Assembly (NCBI RefSeq): GCF_000151665.1
Contig: NW_013171824.1
Location: 334,697-398,696, forward strand
Direction: 5' to 3'
Source of the DNA: Blastocystis hominis
Taxonomy: Eukaryota > Sar > Bigyra > Opalinata > Blastocystidae
Length of the DNA stretch: 64,000 nt
Shown here in pieces: positions 1 to 11,094 of this stretch; position 1 is the stretch's first letter, and the number at the start of each line of letters is the position of its first letter. The notes under the pieces are model-generated. The model was not told the DNA's origin. It made no database searches and was given only the letters and a program-made list of their open reading frames with translations. The position numbers were made by a program, and so were the translations under genes.

Positions 1-904
1 ATCGCGCGTGGTTTCCGGAATGTTCACTACATTCTATGCCTATCGCTTTTTCTCTCCTACAAGAATCAAAGCAACGAGTCACTTCCAATAATCGAATCAG
101 ACACTGGCTCAAAAAGTCGTCTTCGTCATCCAATTCCTATGCGTGGTTCCCCATTTCCACTGTTACGCGCTGTTTGTTCTCTGGAATGTTTCCTCGACGG
201 TTCCGCTTTACGATTAGGGACTGCATCTTCATCATGTGACGCTGCACAATGTGAAGATCGTTCTCCAACTTCGCGTTGGGGCTCGTGTATCCTACTGAAC
301 ACAATGCACAGCAACATACGGACATGCATGTTGGGAGTCGAGTTGTCCACAATCTCGTCCGAGAGGTTGGGAGTGAAAAGATCCACCGACTCTTCATTCT
401 GGAACTCCACTCCTCGGTTACGGAGGGTTCGGTAGAGAACACCAAAGAGTTTAAATTCCTTCCCCACAGATGCAAAGGACAGGGCAAGGCATTGAATCAA
501 ATCAGCTGCCTTCTTCCAATTCTCGGGACTCTGGGGAAAATGACAAACACAAGGAACCCACTTGCTCCTTCATCGCAATCCGAAATAGATTGTCGAGAAA
601 TTCCTTTTGGCAAACTAAGCGGTGGAACGGACCGAAACAATTCTTCTCCAACGTATCCAACAGAGTAATCGCATGAGACACGGTCTTCGGACTTCGACTC
701 TTAAGTCGGCTGTCTAGCGCAGTTATAATTTCTTGACGATATGCATCATCTCTGAACGAAAACTCGAAAATAAAATCCATACCTCTGATTCACATTATCG
801 CACAGGGTTATAAACATTCCCCAATCGGGTTCTTCTAAATCCGCATTTGTTGCATCGTACACAAGCTGTGCTTAAATGGAACACCCAAGAATTACCTGAG
901 ACAT
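1..904 (-). CDS. VHS-GAT domain sorting adaptor (TOM1/GGA-like), 3' end missing
   Basis: The gene reads leftward from an ATG at 904 and runs off the window. Removing GT-AG introns at 895-866, 782-752, 561-531, 319-292 (or 319-295), 211-179 and 166-137 gives one frame. The first ~140 residues form a VHS domain (DLEEPDWGMF, TLCDNVNQR, KTVSHAITLLDTLEKNCG-like helix, then PENWKKAADLIQCLA and LYRTLRNRGVEF). A helical GAT-like segment follows (SPNAKLENDLHIVQRHMMKMQ, then DEDDFLSQCLIRLLEVT). VHS-GAT proteins bind ubiquitinated or sorting-signal cargo on endosomes and the trans-Golgi. The ear or clathrin-binding tail would lie beyond the window. One predicted exon is only 12 nt (178-167), so that junction is the least certain. 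The start shares a 226 bp intergenic region with the divergent DENN-ENTH gene, which also belongs to clathrin/endosome traffic. Confidence 0.75.
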
Positions 905-1130
905 CACTATGATAATTTAGTTTTTTTAACTAAATGAAGGAAAAAGTAATGATCTATTTTTATAAAAATCGTACGGAGTCGACTGTTCGAGTGTATGCTA
1001 TTCATTGTAATTCCTAAGATGCTCTTCTCGTGTGTGATTCGCTGAGGCTTTATTACTTTTCGAATCTGACCCAATTTAAATACGGCCATGTCCCAGTATC
1101 ATGAATGCAAGATTAGATCTGAATCAGTAA
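905..1130. promoter_or_regulatory. Shared intergenic region between divergent VHS-GAT and DENN-ENTH genes
   Basis: These 226 bp lie between two ATGs on opposite strands and must hold both promoters. The sequence is AT-rich with T- and A-runs. I see no recognisable element, and a short minus-strand ORF here shows no domain. Confidence 0.35.
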
Positions 1131-4100
1131 ATGGGCAAGAAATCCCCTGTTGAAGATTCTGGAAATTCCCTTTTTTACGCATATGTCGAGGTTTCTATGA
1201 AGAAGGAGTACATTTTCCTCTCTCTTGGTAATTTGGTAGCGCTAAGGGAGCGATTGTTCCCTATGTGTCCAGAGAGTATCCAGAGAATAGCACAAAGGCT
1301 CTTCCTGGAGATCTGCCTTACTTCATGACTCCGGATTTTAATGAAATCAAGCCTATGAGCGTCTACGAACCGTAGAATCTGCTTTGCGTAGCTTACTTTT
1401 TAGTCAGGAATATACGGTCGTGCTGACGGGAGATAGTGGAGAACGTTTGTATGGTTTTTGTCGTCGGTACCTTCCTGAAGGAATTGGCGGAAGATATGAT
1501 GTGGGCGAGCGTCTTCCCCAAGTGATTTGCTATGTTTCCCTTCAGTAAGCCTTCTTTGTGCTGCTGGTCACCCCTTTAGTCCGTACTTCACAATCTTTTC
1601 TCACCTTTTGAAAGTGACCCAAACGATGACTCGCTTGGAGCCTGAAGAAGTCATCGACTTTGTGGATTCGGCTCTGAATTCTACTCTTCCTGAGCCGAAC
1701 GAGACGTTCAAGATTGGAGATAACGAGTTCCTGCGTCCGAAGGACATGGACGCTCCTTTGATCGATGTGAAGCTCGCTCCTCTGGTCTCTCGCTTTGACG
1801 TAAAGAGTTTGATTCTTCTCTTGAGCGCTCTCATGTGCGAGAAGCGCATTATTTTCATCGGCGACGAGCTGTCGACTCTCTCAGAGTGCATCCACGCCGC
1901 CGTCGCGATTCTGTTCCGTTCGATTCTGCGCGGTCACTTGTAGTTGTCCTTTCTCTTGGCACCACATCTTCATCCCCATCGTTCCCGCCTCGTTGCTCTC
2001 CTACGTGACCGCGCCGATGCCGTTCCTGGTGGGAATCAAGCGCTCGCTGCAGCCCACGATGGAGAAGCTGCCGATGGAGGCGTGCGTGTACGTCGACGTG
2101 GACAAGGGCGAGATCGCCTACAGCGAGAGCGACCCGATCATCGATCTCTACCCGAAGAACACGATCTCCACGGGCTCCATGGGAGGCGTGGGCAAGAGCG
2201 TGTCGACTGTAAGCGAAGGGGGGCGGTGTGAGCGCTAGCTGGAGAAGAAGATGGGCGTGGACATGTCGAGTGTGCGAAGCACGATCTCCGTGCTCAGCCG
2301 CGCGGGCCACAAGGCGAGAGAGACGCTGCAGGGCGTGGACCCGGTGGACTTTTTGGTGCGAGCGTTGAAGTAGGAGCGAGAGCGCGGCGTGAGGATTAGC
2401 TACGCGAAGCAGATCGCTGTGGGCCGCACGGTTCTGGAAGAGGGCCGTCTGTTCTACTCGTTCTTGTCGTTCTTCGTCTCGGTGTTCGGCTGCTACCGGC
2501 AGTTCTTCACCAAGAGCGAGGAGCGTGAGACAAAGGGCGAGCTGGTGTTCGACCGCGAGGGCTATCTGCAGAACTTCTCCAAGCACGTCAAGGGGCCGCT
2601 GAACGAAGTGCTGAAGGAGTTCCCGCACTCGCAGATGTTCGAGCGCTTCATCGAGCGACGCCTGGCGGTGGAGCGCCGCGTGATTCGCCAGCAAGACCTG
2701 CAGGAAGGACTGTTCGAGAAGCTGTCGGTGATGACGGACGGAAGCTTCTCTCCCACGGTGGTGAAGGACAACGTGAACAAGATCAAGGAGGCGGAGAAGA
2801 CGTCGAACTACCGAAACTTGGTGATGGAGATCACGAGCAACAACACATCGCGCATTAGCATTCCCAAAACGCTTCACAAGCTGGCGCACGAGACCTTCTC
2901 GTCTTCGACGTGCGGAGAGATTATGGACACGATCTGGTGGCGTTGCAATGATTCGGCCGCTGGAAATTGGAAGCACGGACTCAAGGCGCTGCAGGCTCTG
3001 GCGTATCTGCTGGTGAACGGATCGGAGCGTGTGGTGTCGGAGACCATCGCGAACATCCACAACGTGCTGCCCTTCGTGGCCTACGAGAACAAGAGTCTGA
3101 ACGCGCAGCGCACGCAGCAAGTCCAGCTTTTTGGACAGCGGACGTATCGCCTCATTATGGAGACGCAGCGCCTGCAGCACGAGCGTCGCCTGGCGGCCGA
3201 GAAGAGATCGCAGTCGGTGCGCTCCGGGAACGTGGAAGAAGACGAGGAGGACGAGTCGGTGTCGAAGATTCTGGGAGCGTCGACGGAGCAGACGACCAGG
3301 ATGAAGTCCTTGGATCTGATCAAGGCGTTCGATGAGAGCTTCGAGGCGATTCACGCCACTCTGCGACCATCCGAGGAGATTCTGAGCGCCGAGCTGAGCG
3401 CCACAAAGGGAGGCATGAAGATGGACATCTTTGCTTCGCGCATTGGTGGCTCGTCCGCCCATCTGAAGAAGGCGAAGAAGCTGGATCCGTCGGCCATGCT
3501 GGGAGAGAATGGCGAACCGCCCAAGCTGACTCTGCAGAAGTCGAGAACGGATCTGCTTGCGATGGATGGAGATGAGAACGAGCTCGACGAGGAGCCCGAG
3601 GAGAAGCCGAAGAAGAAGATTGTGAAGAAGGTCGTGAAGAAGGTGGTGAAGAAGAAGGCGCCTGAGCCTGAGCCCGAGCCTGAACCTGAGGAATCTCCTG
3701 TGAAGGATGATGACTTCATGGATGAGGAACCTGAGGAGAAGCCCAAGAAGAAGGTAGTCAAGAAGGTGGTCAAGAAGGTTGTGAAGAAGAAGGCACCTGA
3801 GCCTGAGCCTGAGCCAGAGGAAGATTTGCTGGGTGATTTCGGTGCTGCGCCTGCTCCTGCTGCTGCTCCTGCTGAAGAGGAAGATTTCTTGGGCGATTTC
3901 GGAGCTCCTGCTGCGCCTGCTCCTGCTGCAAATGACGAAGATTTCTTAGATGAGGAACCTGAGGAGAAACCCAAGAAGAAGATTGTGAAGAAGGTGGTCA
4001 AGAAGGTGGTGAAGAAGAAGGCGCCTGAGCCTGAGCCTGAACCTGAAGAAGATTTGCTGGGCGATTTTGGTGCTCCTGCCGCTGCTCCTGCTGCTCCTGC

Positions 4101-4842
4101 TGAAGAGGAAGATTTCTTAGATGCGGAGCCCGAGGAGAAGCCCAAGAAGAAGGTAGTCAAGAAGGTCGTTAAGAAAGTGGTGAAGAAGAAGGCACCTGAA
4201 CCTGAGCCTGAGCCAGAGGAAGATTTGCTGGGTGATTTCGGAGCTGCTCCCGCTGCGCCTGCTGCCGAAGAGGAAGATTTCTTGGGCGATTTCGGAGCTC
4301 CTGCTGCGCCTGCTCCCGCCGCTGCTCCTGCTGAAGAGGAAGATTTCTTAGATGAAGAGCCCGAAGAGAAACCCAAGAAGAAGGTAGTCAAGAAGGTTGT
4401 GAAGAAGGTCGTTAAGAAGAAGGCACCTGAACCTGAGCCCGAGCCCGAAGAAGATTTGCTGGGTGATTTTGGTGCTCCTGCCGCTGCTCCTGCTGCGAAT
4501 GATGATGACTTCATGGATGAGGAACCTGAGGAAAAGCCCAAGAAGAAGGTAGTCAAGAAGGTGGTCAAGAAGGTTGTGAAGAAGAAGGCACCTGAACCTG
4601 AGCCTGAGCCAGAACCTGAGGAAGATTTGCTGGGTGATTTCGGAGCTGCTCCCGCTGCGCCTGCTGCCGAAGAACATCATTTTGAGGACGATTTGCTAGA
4701 TGGATTCAGTGATTTCGATCTGGATGAGGAAAAAGAAAAAGAGCCGGAAGAAGAGAAGCCGAAGAAGAAGGTTGTGAAGAAGGTGGTAAAGAAAGTAGTG
4801 AAGAAGAAGGCACCCGCAGAAGACGATTTTCTTTCGTTCTAA
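1131..4842 (+). CDS. DENN-ENTH fusion protein with repeated lysine and DLLGDFG tail
   Basis: Exons 1131-1207, 1240-1371, 1404-1544, 1580-1912, 1944-2208, 2239-2343 and 2374-4842 join across introns of 30-35 nt to give 1173 residues. Residues ~15-440 are a DENN module (LTGDSGERLYGFCRRYLP, ICYVSLHPYF, LLLSALMCEKRIIFIG, PFSWHHIFIPIVPASLLSY and a dDENN part). DENN proteins act as Rab exchange factors. Residues ~495-625 are an ENTH domain (TCGEIMDTIWWRCND, NWKHGLKALQALAYLLVNGSE), the epsin-type phosphoinositide-binding fold. The tail (~750-1173) alternates seven Lys/Val blocks, PEPEP linkers and seven DLLGDFG or DFLGDFG motifs, which resemble clathrin/adaptor-binding boxes. The layout suggests a Rab activator built onto clathrin-coated membranes, comparable to connecdenn, which lacks an ENTH domain. 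The function is inferred. The domains are clear. Confidence 0.85.
3583..4830 (+). repeat. Coding tandem repeat: Lys/Val blocks, PEPEP linkers, DLLGDFG motifs
   Basis: Seven copies of a KPKKK(I/V)VKKVVKKVVKKK block are separated by acidic and Pro/Ala linkers. Five linkers carry DLLGDFG and two also carry DFLGDFG. The last unit ends in DDFLSF and a stop. Unit lengths differ, so copy number probably varies between strains. The complementary strand stays open here only as a shadow of the repeat. Confidence 0.9.
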
Positions 4843-5758
4843 GTCTTTTCTTTGTTCAATCAATATCGCAAACTATTCAAAATGGATTTTATATTGCATT
4901 ATTATCTGGAATAGGAGCAAACAATAAGCAATCCAAAGGTTTAGGATACGATCGCTATGTATGGGTCAAAAGTAAGCATTAAATGAGTTCTAATGAACCC
5001 CTATTCAGTATTTTCTTATAAATCTCTATGTTTGGCTTGCTCTCTTGCTCACTTTGTACATTCCGATGCTATTACCTTTCTGACACATGATATTGCACTA
5101 CATTCTCTCTCTCTATATATATAAATATAATCATTTCACTGAATAATAAGCCCATCTTTAAGTCAAGGGAACAATTATCTAAAATTAACTGAAATTAAAT
5201 GAATGTGTTGTATGACACACATTGACAATAGAATAACCGATTCGATTTACGAAATTATCCATTACTCTTTCTAACCAGTTTTAAGTCACAAAAGAAACAT
5301 CTTTATAAGTATATAATGATAAATAGTATATGGAAATACTTTTAAAAAACGCAGTGTACACTTCCCATTATTGAGTTTAAAATATCTGTATCCACTTCAT
5401 ATTCAATACAGTAAAAGTCAATTCCTGAATCACACCAAAAAAAGAGAGTCAGAATAAACAAGATACGGCGTTTGTACAGAGCCGTGGTTATCTAGCTATT
5501 CTAGCAGTCAATTAATCAGAGGTTGATTGGCCTATCGATTTTGTTCATCCACTAATCTTCATGAACCAGTAAATAATGGGTCAGGAAGAATGATTATTAG
5601 GGTCGTTTCTAGAAGAAAAGAACACAGACACATTATAGGGTTAAGGGGCTAACTTTGTGTGACTCTCATTTTATGCTCAATTTCTCATCGCCTCTGAGAA
5701 GGAGAACTAAATTTGCACACGGACATTTATTTGAAACAGGCTGTCAGCATCACGATCT
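4843..5758. other. AT-rich intergenic region upstream of inositol-3-phosphate synthase
   Basis: These 916 bp have no ORF worth calling on either strand and frequent A/T runs (for example a CTCTCTCTATATATATAAAT stretch near 5110). They must contain the 3' end signals of the DENN-ENTH gene and the promoter of the next gene. I see no repeat or RNA gene. Confidence 0.5.
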
Positions 5759-7312
5759 ATGAACTCTGCTTACCAATATACGGATTCTCCTATTCTTGTC
5801 AACGCTCCCAACGTCACCTACACTGATGACACTATAACTGCCGACTACGTCTACCATACGAGTGAAGCGAAGATTGAAAATGGTCAAGTCGTCGTGACTC
5901 CTCGCGACGAGAAGTACGTTTTCAAGACCGATCGCCGCATCCCGAAGGTCGGTATGATGCTCATTGGCTGGGGTGGCAACAATGGAACCACTGTCACTGC
6001 AGGAATTCTTGCCAACAAGCACCAGATTACCTGGCACACGAAGAAGGGCGAGATGCACCCGAACTACTACGGGTCGATCTCGCAGAGCTCTACAGTGAAG
6101 ATTGGTACCGTTCCCGGAGGGGATCTCTACATCCCCTTCAAGAATCTTCTCCCGCTCGTCAATCCCAACGATTTGGTGATTGGTGGATGGGACATTAGCT
6201 CTATGAACTTGGGCGACGCCATGAAGCGCGCTGGTGTGTACGACTACGACTTCCAGCAGGTCATGTACCCGTACATGAAGGACTTCAAGCCCCTGCCCTC
6301 GATCTACTATCCCGATTACATCGCTGCCAACCAGAAGGATCGCGCGGATAACGTGATTCCGGGCAACGACAAGCAAGTCCATCTGGACACGGTGCGCGCC
6401 GATATGCGCCGTTTCAAGGAGGAGAACCACCTGGACAAGGTGATTGTGCTCTGGACGGCGAACACGGAGCGCTACTCTGAAATCATCCCCGGCGTGAACG
6501 ACACTGCGGAGAACTTGCTGAAGTCGATCCGCGAGAGCCACTCGGAGGTGGCTCCGTCGACGATCTTCGCGGTGGCCGCCATTCTGGAGGGCAACACGTA
6601 CATCAACGGCTCTCCGCAGAACACGTTCGTCCCTGGCGTGTTCGAGCTGGCGGAGCAGCACAAGACGTTCATTGCGGGCGACGACTTCAAGAGCGGCCAG
6701 ACGAAGATCAAGTCGGTGCTGGTGGACTACCTGGTGAGCGCGGGCATCAAGCCGGCGTCGATCGCCTCGTACAACCACCTGGGCAACAACGACGGGAAGA
6801 ACCTGTCCTCGCCGCAGCAGTTCCGCTCGAAGGAGATCTCCAAGTCGGGCGTGGTGGACGACATGGTGGCCTCGAACGGCATTCTCTACCCCAACCACGA
6901 GCACCCCGACCATCTGATCGTGATCAAGTACATCCCCTTCGTGGGCGACAGCAAGCGCGCTCTGGACGAGTACACCTCGGAGATCTTCAACGGCGGCATC
7001 AATACCATTTCGATGCACAACACCTGCGAGGACTCGCTGCTGGCCGCGCCGCTGATGGTCGATTTGGTGGTGCTCTCGGAGATGTGCGAGCGAATCTCGC
7101 TCTCCTACGAGGGATCCCAGGGATTCGAGCGATTCAACTCCGTCCTCTCCATTCTCTCCTATCTGCTCAAGGCGCCCGAAGTGCCGCGCGGAACCCCCGT
7201 GGTGAACGCTCTCTCCAAGCAGAGAGAGTGCATCATCAACATCTTCCGCGCTTGCATCGGACTGCAGCCCGATAACCACATGATGCTCGAGTACAAGAAG
7301 CAGCAGCACTAA
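5759..7312 (+). CDS. INO1: Inositol-3-phosphate synthase (myo-inositol-1-phosphate synthase)
   Basis: A single uninterrupted 517-residue frame has the length usual for eukaryotic enzymes. It converts D-glucose 6-phosphate to 1D-myo-inositol 3-phosphate with NAD as a recycled cofactor, the first committed step of inositol and hence phosphoinositide synthesis in the cytosol. The NAD-binding GWGGNNGTT lies near residue 71. [11 protein letters not shown] lies near 283, [11 protein letters not shown] near 308 and [14 protein letters not shown] near 338. All are intact. The antisense strand is open over the whole gene because of codon bias and is not a gene. A TGTTTGTT octamer 90 bp downstream fits a poly(A) signal. 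The gene has no intron, unlike its neighbours. Confidence 0.97.
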   Translation: MNSAYQYTDSPILVNAPNVTYTDDTITADYVYHTSEAKIENGQVVVTPRDEKYVFKTDRRIPKVGMMLIGWGGNNGTTVTAGILANKHQITWHTKKGEMHPNYYGSISQSSTVKIGTVPGGDLYIPFKNLLPLVNPNDLVIGGWDISSMNLGDAMKRAGVYDYDFQQVMYPYMKDFKPLPSIYYPDYIAANQKDRADNVIPGNDKQVHLDTVRADMRRFKEENHLDKVIVLWTANTERYSEIIPGVNDTAENLLKSIRESHSEVAPSTIFAVAAILEGNTYINGSPQNTFVPGVFELAEQHKTFIAGDDFKSGQTKIKSVLVDYLVSAGIKPASIASYNHLGNNDGKNLSSPQQFRSKEISKSGVVDDMVASNGILYPNHEHPDHLIVIKYIPFVGDSKRALDEYTSEIFNGGINTISMHNTCEDSLLAAPLMVDLVVLSEMCERISLSYEGSQGFERFNSVLSILSYLLKAPEVPRGTPVVNALSKQRECIINIFRACIGLQPDNHMMLEYKKQQH

Positions 7313-7378
7313 AGAAGAAGAAATAAGGTGGAGTACAAAGGAGTTGTGTGCTGTCTAGCGAGCTTGCGAGCTTTATGT

Positions 7379-8137
7379 TTAGAATGTATTGAAATGAAGG
7401 AGTGTTTGTTGGAACCAAACAAGGAAGGGCGCTTGCTTGAAGAAGCGAGTGATCGAATTTGGGTTGTTGTTTGACTTGGAAGCTTCCTGCGTGGATCCTT
7501 TGGTTCCTTTGGTTCCTTTAGATCCTTTGTGTACCGATGGTTTATCCGATCCTTGAGTATCTTCCACCTCGGGGCGACTTGTTCGCACTCGCTTTGAGGC
7601 CATTTCTTCAAGGGAAAGGTCATCTAATAGAAACTGAAGAGGTGAATGTCTTCGACAAACCTGAATCAAAGTTGAATTCTAGATGACAACATCACCATAC
7701 CAACTACTTTTACTTGCTTTCCGCTGTCCATATTCATCCACTCCTCAGTCTTGCTTGCTAGAAAATCGATAAATAACGTCTAAATCAAAAACGATCATCA
7801 ACACGTACTGTAGCTTTTGTCATTAAATTTAGCGCTGGTTTTGATATAATATTCACATCTGGATCCATTTTCATCACCTTTTTGACTCGACCTAAATGGA
7901 TGAAAGGAAACAGAGAGTACTCGCAGGCAAAAGGATCGGCGCGGGTTCTAGCTCTTTTTCAGGAGTTGACTCAATTGGAATAAGCTGATCCCACCTTTTT
8001 TCGCCTAGCAACACAGCAAATGGTATGTAAAAATCGAAGGGCATGTCTTCATCCTCAGAACCTCCTTGAGGATCAAGAAGCTCGTTTTCCTCCTGATGAT
8101 CCTCTTCCACTGCATCATTAGGATCGGTTTGACTCAT
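7379..8137 (-). CDS. Histone-fold protein of the POLE4/Dpb3/CHRAC/NF-YC type
   Basis: Exons 8137-7921, 7891-7809, 7779-7714 and 7678-7379 (introns of 29, 29 and 35 nt) give 221 residues. An acidic N-terminus is followed by a complete histone fold: LPASRVKKVMKMDPDVNIIS, KPALNLMTKATTLFIDFLAS and a third helix ending SPLQFLLDDLS. This pattern is typical of the small histone-fold subunit of DNA polymerase epsilon and of chromatin-accessibility complexes, which pairs with a Dpb4-like partner to bind DNA in the nucleus. NF-YC and Dr1-associated proteins share the fold, so the complex is not certain. The C-terminal tail holds NSITRFFK, close to a PCNA-interacting peptide, which favours a replication role. 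The last residues are uncertain because a TGTTTGGT (one mismatch from the poly(A) motif) lies within the ORF just after this peptide. Confidence 0.75.
7403..7410 (+). terminator. TGTTTGTT poly(A)-site motif for the INO1 gene
   Basis: This exact plus-strand octamer lies 90 bp past the INO1 stop. In Blastocystis the same motif sits about 5 nt downstream of the cleavage site. It lies inside the last exon of the convergent histone-fold gene, so the two transcripts would overlap. Confidence 0.55.
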
Positions 8138-8369
8138 CCTTTACTGAATTCCGTCTCTAGATTGAAAAATAAAAAGTCCTGGGATCCCCCAAATTTGAAT
8201 GAGTGCTTGTTGTTTAAAAGTTGAGAGAAAAAACATATACACAAGCCACCGAACAATGGAATGCATAAAACGAAATCTATTGTAAATGACAAAACATAAG
8301 CATTTCATTCTCTCTCCTAAGCACGCAATGGCTCCACTTTCTAAACGATGGCCCCATATCGTTTAAGCA

Positions 8370-8377
8370 AACAAACA
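8370..8377 (-). terminator. TGTTTGTT poly(A)-site motif of the MYND/PHD gene
   Basis: The minus-strand octamer follows the TGA stop after only two bases. Cleavage about 5 nt upstream would fall at the stop codon itself. Cleavage after its T would make UAA, so either route terminates at the same place. Confidence 0.65.
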
Positions 8378-8379
8378 CC

Positions 8380-9531
8380 TCACTCCTTTAAAAACACAAA
8401 TTTCCCCTCCGCATCCTTTCTACACACCATGCAGCTCCACTTCTCCTCATTCTGGATTCGCTCCCACTCATCGACACCCATATGGAGCATAATGCAGTTG
8501 CTGCAAATCGAGTGCGAGCAGAAATCGCAGAGCACGACGCTTCCTCCGTCTCCGCAACAACTGCATTCCACATCGTGATCTTCTTCCTGCTTCCAAGGAT
8601 TCTTCTTGTACTCGGCCAGACACGCTTTGCAGAGATACACAAACCGAAGACGCGGGTGATCGACCAGATCCTTCCATCGAGTTTGCTTGAACAAAGCCCA
8701 CCTTTTTGTCTCCGCAATGCGTGCAAAACTTTCGCAATTCCGATTGCGTCGTGTAGTCGTTTGCCGGCGAATACAGCGTCTGCGAGGCGAACTGCTCCTT
8801 CAGCTTGCCGAATCCGAAGTGCTCGCAGAGCTGGATCAAAAGCTCCATCATTTTGTGAGGCGACTCGGGCACGTCGATGCCTGCGAACTCTTTATGCGCC
8901 TCGTCCATCGCCAATTCCTCCAGCACGCTCTGGATGGTCAGCAAAACACGCTCGTACTTGCAGAATCTCCACCGATTCTGTGATTGAGGAGGTGTGGAGC
9001 AACGCATCTTGCTGGTCTTCAGCGAAAGCGCGATACCGATCGATTCTACATAGACAAGAGAATCAACAAATACTTCTGAAGCTCCCTAAAGAAGGCGACC
9101 ATCCCGTTGTTAACCGTTTCCAGACAGAACGGAAGTAGAGCCCCATTGTACTCCACTTCAATCTTTTCCTTCTCCTTTTTCGCTTTCGCTTTCTTTTGCT
9201 TCTTCGAGGCTACAGAGCTTGCAGAACTCGACATTCGTTTGTGACTTTGCTTAGAATGACCGAGAACGGTCCCATATTTCGCTTTTAGCTTGTCAAAATC
9301 TTCCTGAATCTGTTTCTGATTCTCGTTAACAAAGCATTGCGCTCTAAATTGAAGATTCGCAAAACCATTCACTTGTGACTTTTCCAGTCCAGCAATTGGC
9401 ATTCCTTACTACAGTACGTTCGCTTCATACATCGGTCACAACTAATTCTTGAGAGTGTTGAAAAACACGAACCAGAAGACCGCCTTCTTCGCACATCTCG
9501 GGTTCTGACACACCTCACTAAGTCCTTGCAT
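8380..9531 (-). CDS. MYND and PHD/ADD-like zinc-finger protein
   Basis: Exons 9531-9473, 9441-9373, 9343-9074, 9045-8958, 8929-8702 and 8670-8380 (introns of 28-31 nt) give 334 residues. Residues ~8-45 are a MYND finger (CQNPRCAKK, CCDRCMKRTYCSKECQLLDW, with the final His). A Lys/Ser-rich linker near residue 100 looks like a nuclear signal. The C-terminal third begins with CTHCGDKK and continues to CSCCGDGGSVVLCDFCSHSI and CMVC, a PHD or ADD-like cysteine array as in DNMT3/ATRX-type chromatin readers. Such proteins bind histone tails or partner peptides, so a chromatin role is likely but not proven. The start was chosen as the first ATG before the MYND cysteines. A poly(A) octamer begins 2 nt after the TGA stop. 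Confidence 0.75.
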
Positions 9532-9590
9532 TGCGTGAGAAGACAAAAAAGTGAAGATGAATCTTTTAAAAGAGATCAATCGATCGATCA

Positions 9591-9598
9591 AACAAACA
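9591..9598 (-). terminator. TGTTTGTT poly(A)-site motif of the WNK gene
   Basis: This minus-strand octamer begins 17 nt after the TGA stop of the kinase gene and before the ATG of the next minus-strand gene at 9531. Confidence 0.6.
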
Positions 9599-9615
9599 CC
9601 ACATATCGCATCGTA

Positions 9616-11053
9616 TCAAGAACAATGTACACGGCTTTCCATTTTATCCACGAGCAGCTGCTTCAGCCACACACTCAGGCTCTGCGCCGTTCCCTCGATC
9701 ATGCGCTCGCTCACAAGCCCCATTCGCGAGAGATTGCTCACAAACGACTCAATCCGCTCCTCTCCGTAGGAGAACTGCACACTGAGCTTAATGGGCGGCT
9801 TGTCTGGACCATCTACTTTCTCACATGCTCCCTTCACTCCGACTATATTTCCGCACCACACTGAGCCGGATTTGATTCCGCAGACACGCCAGCGGGATGA
9901 TGATCAGCTCGTCTTCGTCCTTGGATTGCTCCCCGCGGTTTTCCTCCTCGCTCTCCGCCGTCGCATCCTCGCGATGCTCCTTCATAAACATGCACAGCTA
10001 CCTCTCAGACCCCCCGAGCGACTACCCGCGGGAATTGCACGGGGATCCAGTTCTCCACGGGATGAAACTCCGCGGCGGATTCGCGCTGCGACAGCGAAAC
10101 CTCGTCGCTTTCCTGCAGCAAAAACGAATCCACGAGCAGATCGGCGGCGGTGGGACGCGTCTCGGGAGGCCCGAGCAGCTGCTCGATGAGCTGCTTGAAA
10201 TCGGGATCGGAGATCTCGGCGAGGGCGGCAGGAGGCTCGTCCTAAGGATGATTTGTGCGTGTGAACGGGACGGAAAGGATCTTGGCGAGGAGCTCGTTGG
10301 TGGATTGGCATTCCGAGTAGGGTGTTTTCTTTGTGAGGATTTCGAGGAGACACATGCCGAAGGCGTACATGTCTGTTTTCTCGTTGTACACGTTGGAGTC
10401 GATGATTTCGGGCGCCATGTAAGGAATGGTGCCTGCGATGGGACTGTCTTTGGTGCTATGGGAGGCAAGACCCAAGTCTCCGATACGAATTAGAGATACA
10501 ACGCCATCAATAAAAAGGTTTGCACATTTCAAATCTTTGTGAATTATTGGCGGATTCCTAGAATGGAGGTAGTTTAGTCCATTTAAGATTTGAACAGCCC
10601 ATTTTTTGATGGCTTTGAGAGAAACATTCTTATTTTTTATATATCTTCAATTCACTACGAAAAGACAACCTTACTGCAAAATGGTCCCCGAGGGCATATA
10701 TTGTGTGATAATGACAACCTTTTTCTTTTCCTTGTCCATCCACGAATCGATATAGTGTATAATATACTCGGAATCAACAGCACGAAGAATTTCAACTTCA
10801 TTCTTATATTGCTGCATCACTTCGGCCGTTGCTCCTTCTGTGGAAACATCGCTCCAAGCGACATCCCGCCCTTCCGATGCATCAAAACCTAGGAATCTAG
10901 AGCGTTAGTTTGATTTGGAAATGAACGATACACTCGCTTATAAGACCCTACACCTATTGGCGAATTGAACTACAAAGTATCTTCCTATTTTTGGAATACC
11001 TTCATATATCGTCCATCTGGTGATTGCTCCAATATCCTTTGAGAACAACTCAT
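9616..11053 (-). CDS. WNK-type (with-no-lysine) serine/threonine kinase
   Basis: Seven exons (introns at 10999-10970, 10926-10889, 10674-10645, 10271-10242, 10025-9998 and 9859-9832; 28-38 nt) give 417 residues. The kinase core has GVGSYKRVYRFD, then VAWSDV where most kinases have the VAIK lysine, the hallmark of WNK kinases. It continues with IITQYMPSGTILQ, HKDLKCANLF, GDLGLA, GTIPYMAPE and DMYAFGMCLLEI...TPYSECQ. The last two are typical of WNK. After the core comes an acidic linker and a C-terminal segment (PPIKLSVQFSYGEERIESFV...LVSERMIEGTAQSL) resembling the OSR1-C/PF2-like domain. WNK kinases regulate ion transport and volume through SPAK/OSR1-type kinases in animals. The protist role is unknown. 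ATG 11053 lies just downstream of the PLC gene's poly(A) motif. Confidence 0.85.
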
Positions 11054-11081
11054 CCGCCAATATAAACAAAAACGTTAGGTA

Positions 11082-11089
11082 AACAAACA
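11082..11089 (-). terminator. TGTTTGTT poly(A)-site motif of the PLC-like gene
   Basis: The minus-strand octamer begins 5 nt after T11095. That spacing is the one described for Blastocystis poly(A) sites, and it would create the gene's stop codon. The WNK start codon follows 29 bp later. Confidence 0.65.
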
Positions 11090-11094
11090 AATGT

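Noticed and set aside
126-500. Unspliced minus-strand ORFs at the left edge taken as separate genes
   Set aside because: They are parts of one VHS-GAT gene once 30-nt introns are removed.
907-1089. Minus-strand 60-codon ORF between VHS-GAT and DENN-ENTH
   Set aside because: Lies in the shared promoter region, no similarity, low-complexity end.
1855-3462. 535-codon minus-strand ORF opposite the DENN-ENTH gene
   Set aside because: His/Arg/Leu-rich shadow of a GC-biased plus-strand gene; no domain; the plus frame has clear DENN and ENTH domains.
3351-4568. 405-codon minus-strand Ser/Gly/Thr repeat ORF
   Set aside because: Pure antisense of the Lys/Glu coding repeat.
5750-7309. 519-codon minus-strand ORF opposite INO1
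   Set aside because: Full-length antisense shadow caused by codon bias; INO1 signatures are on the plus strand.
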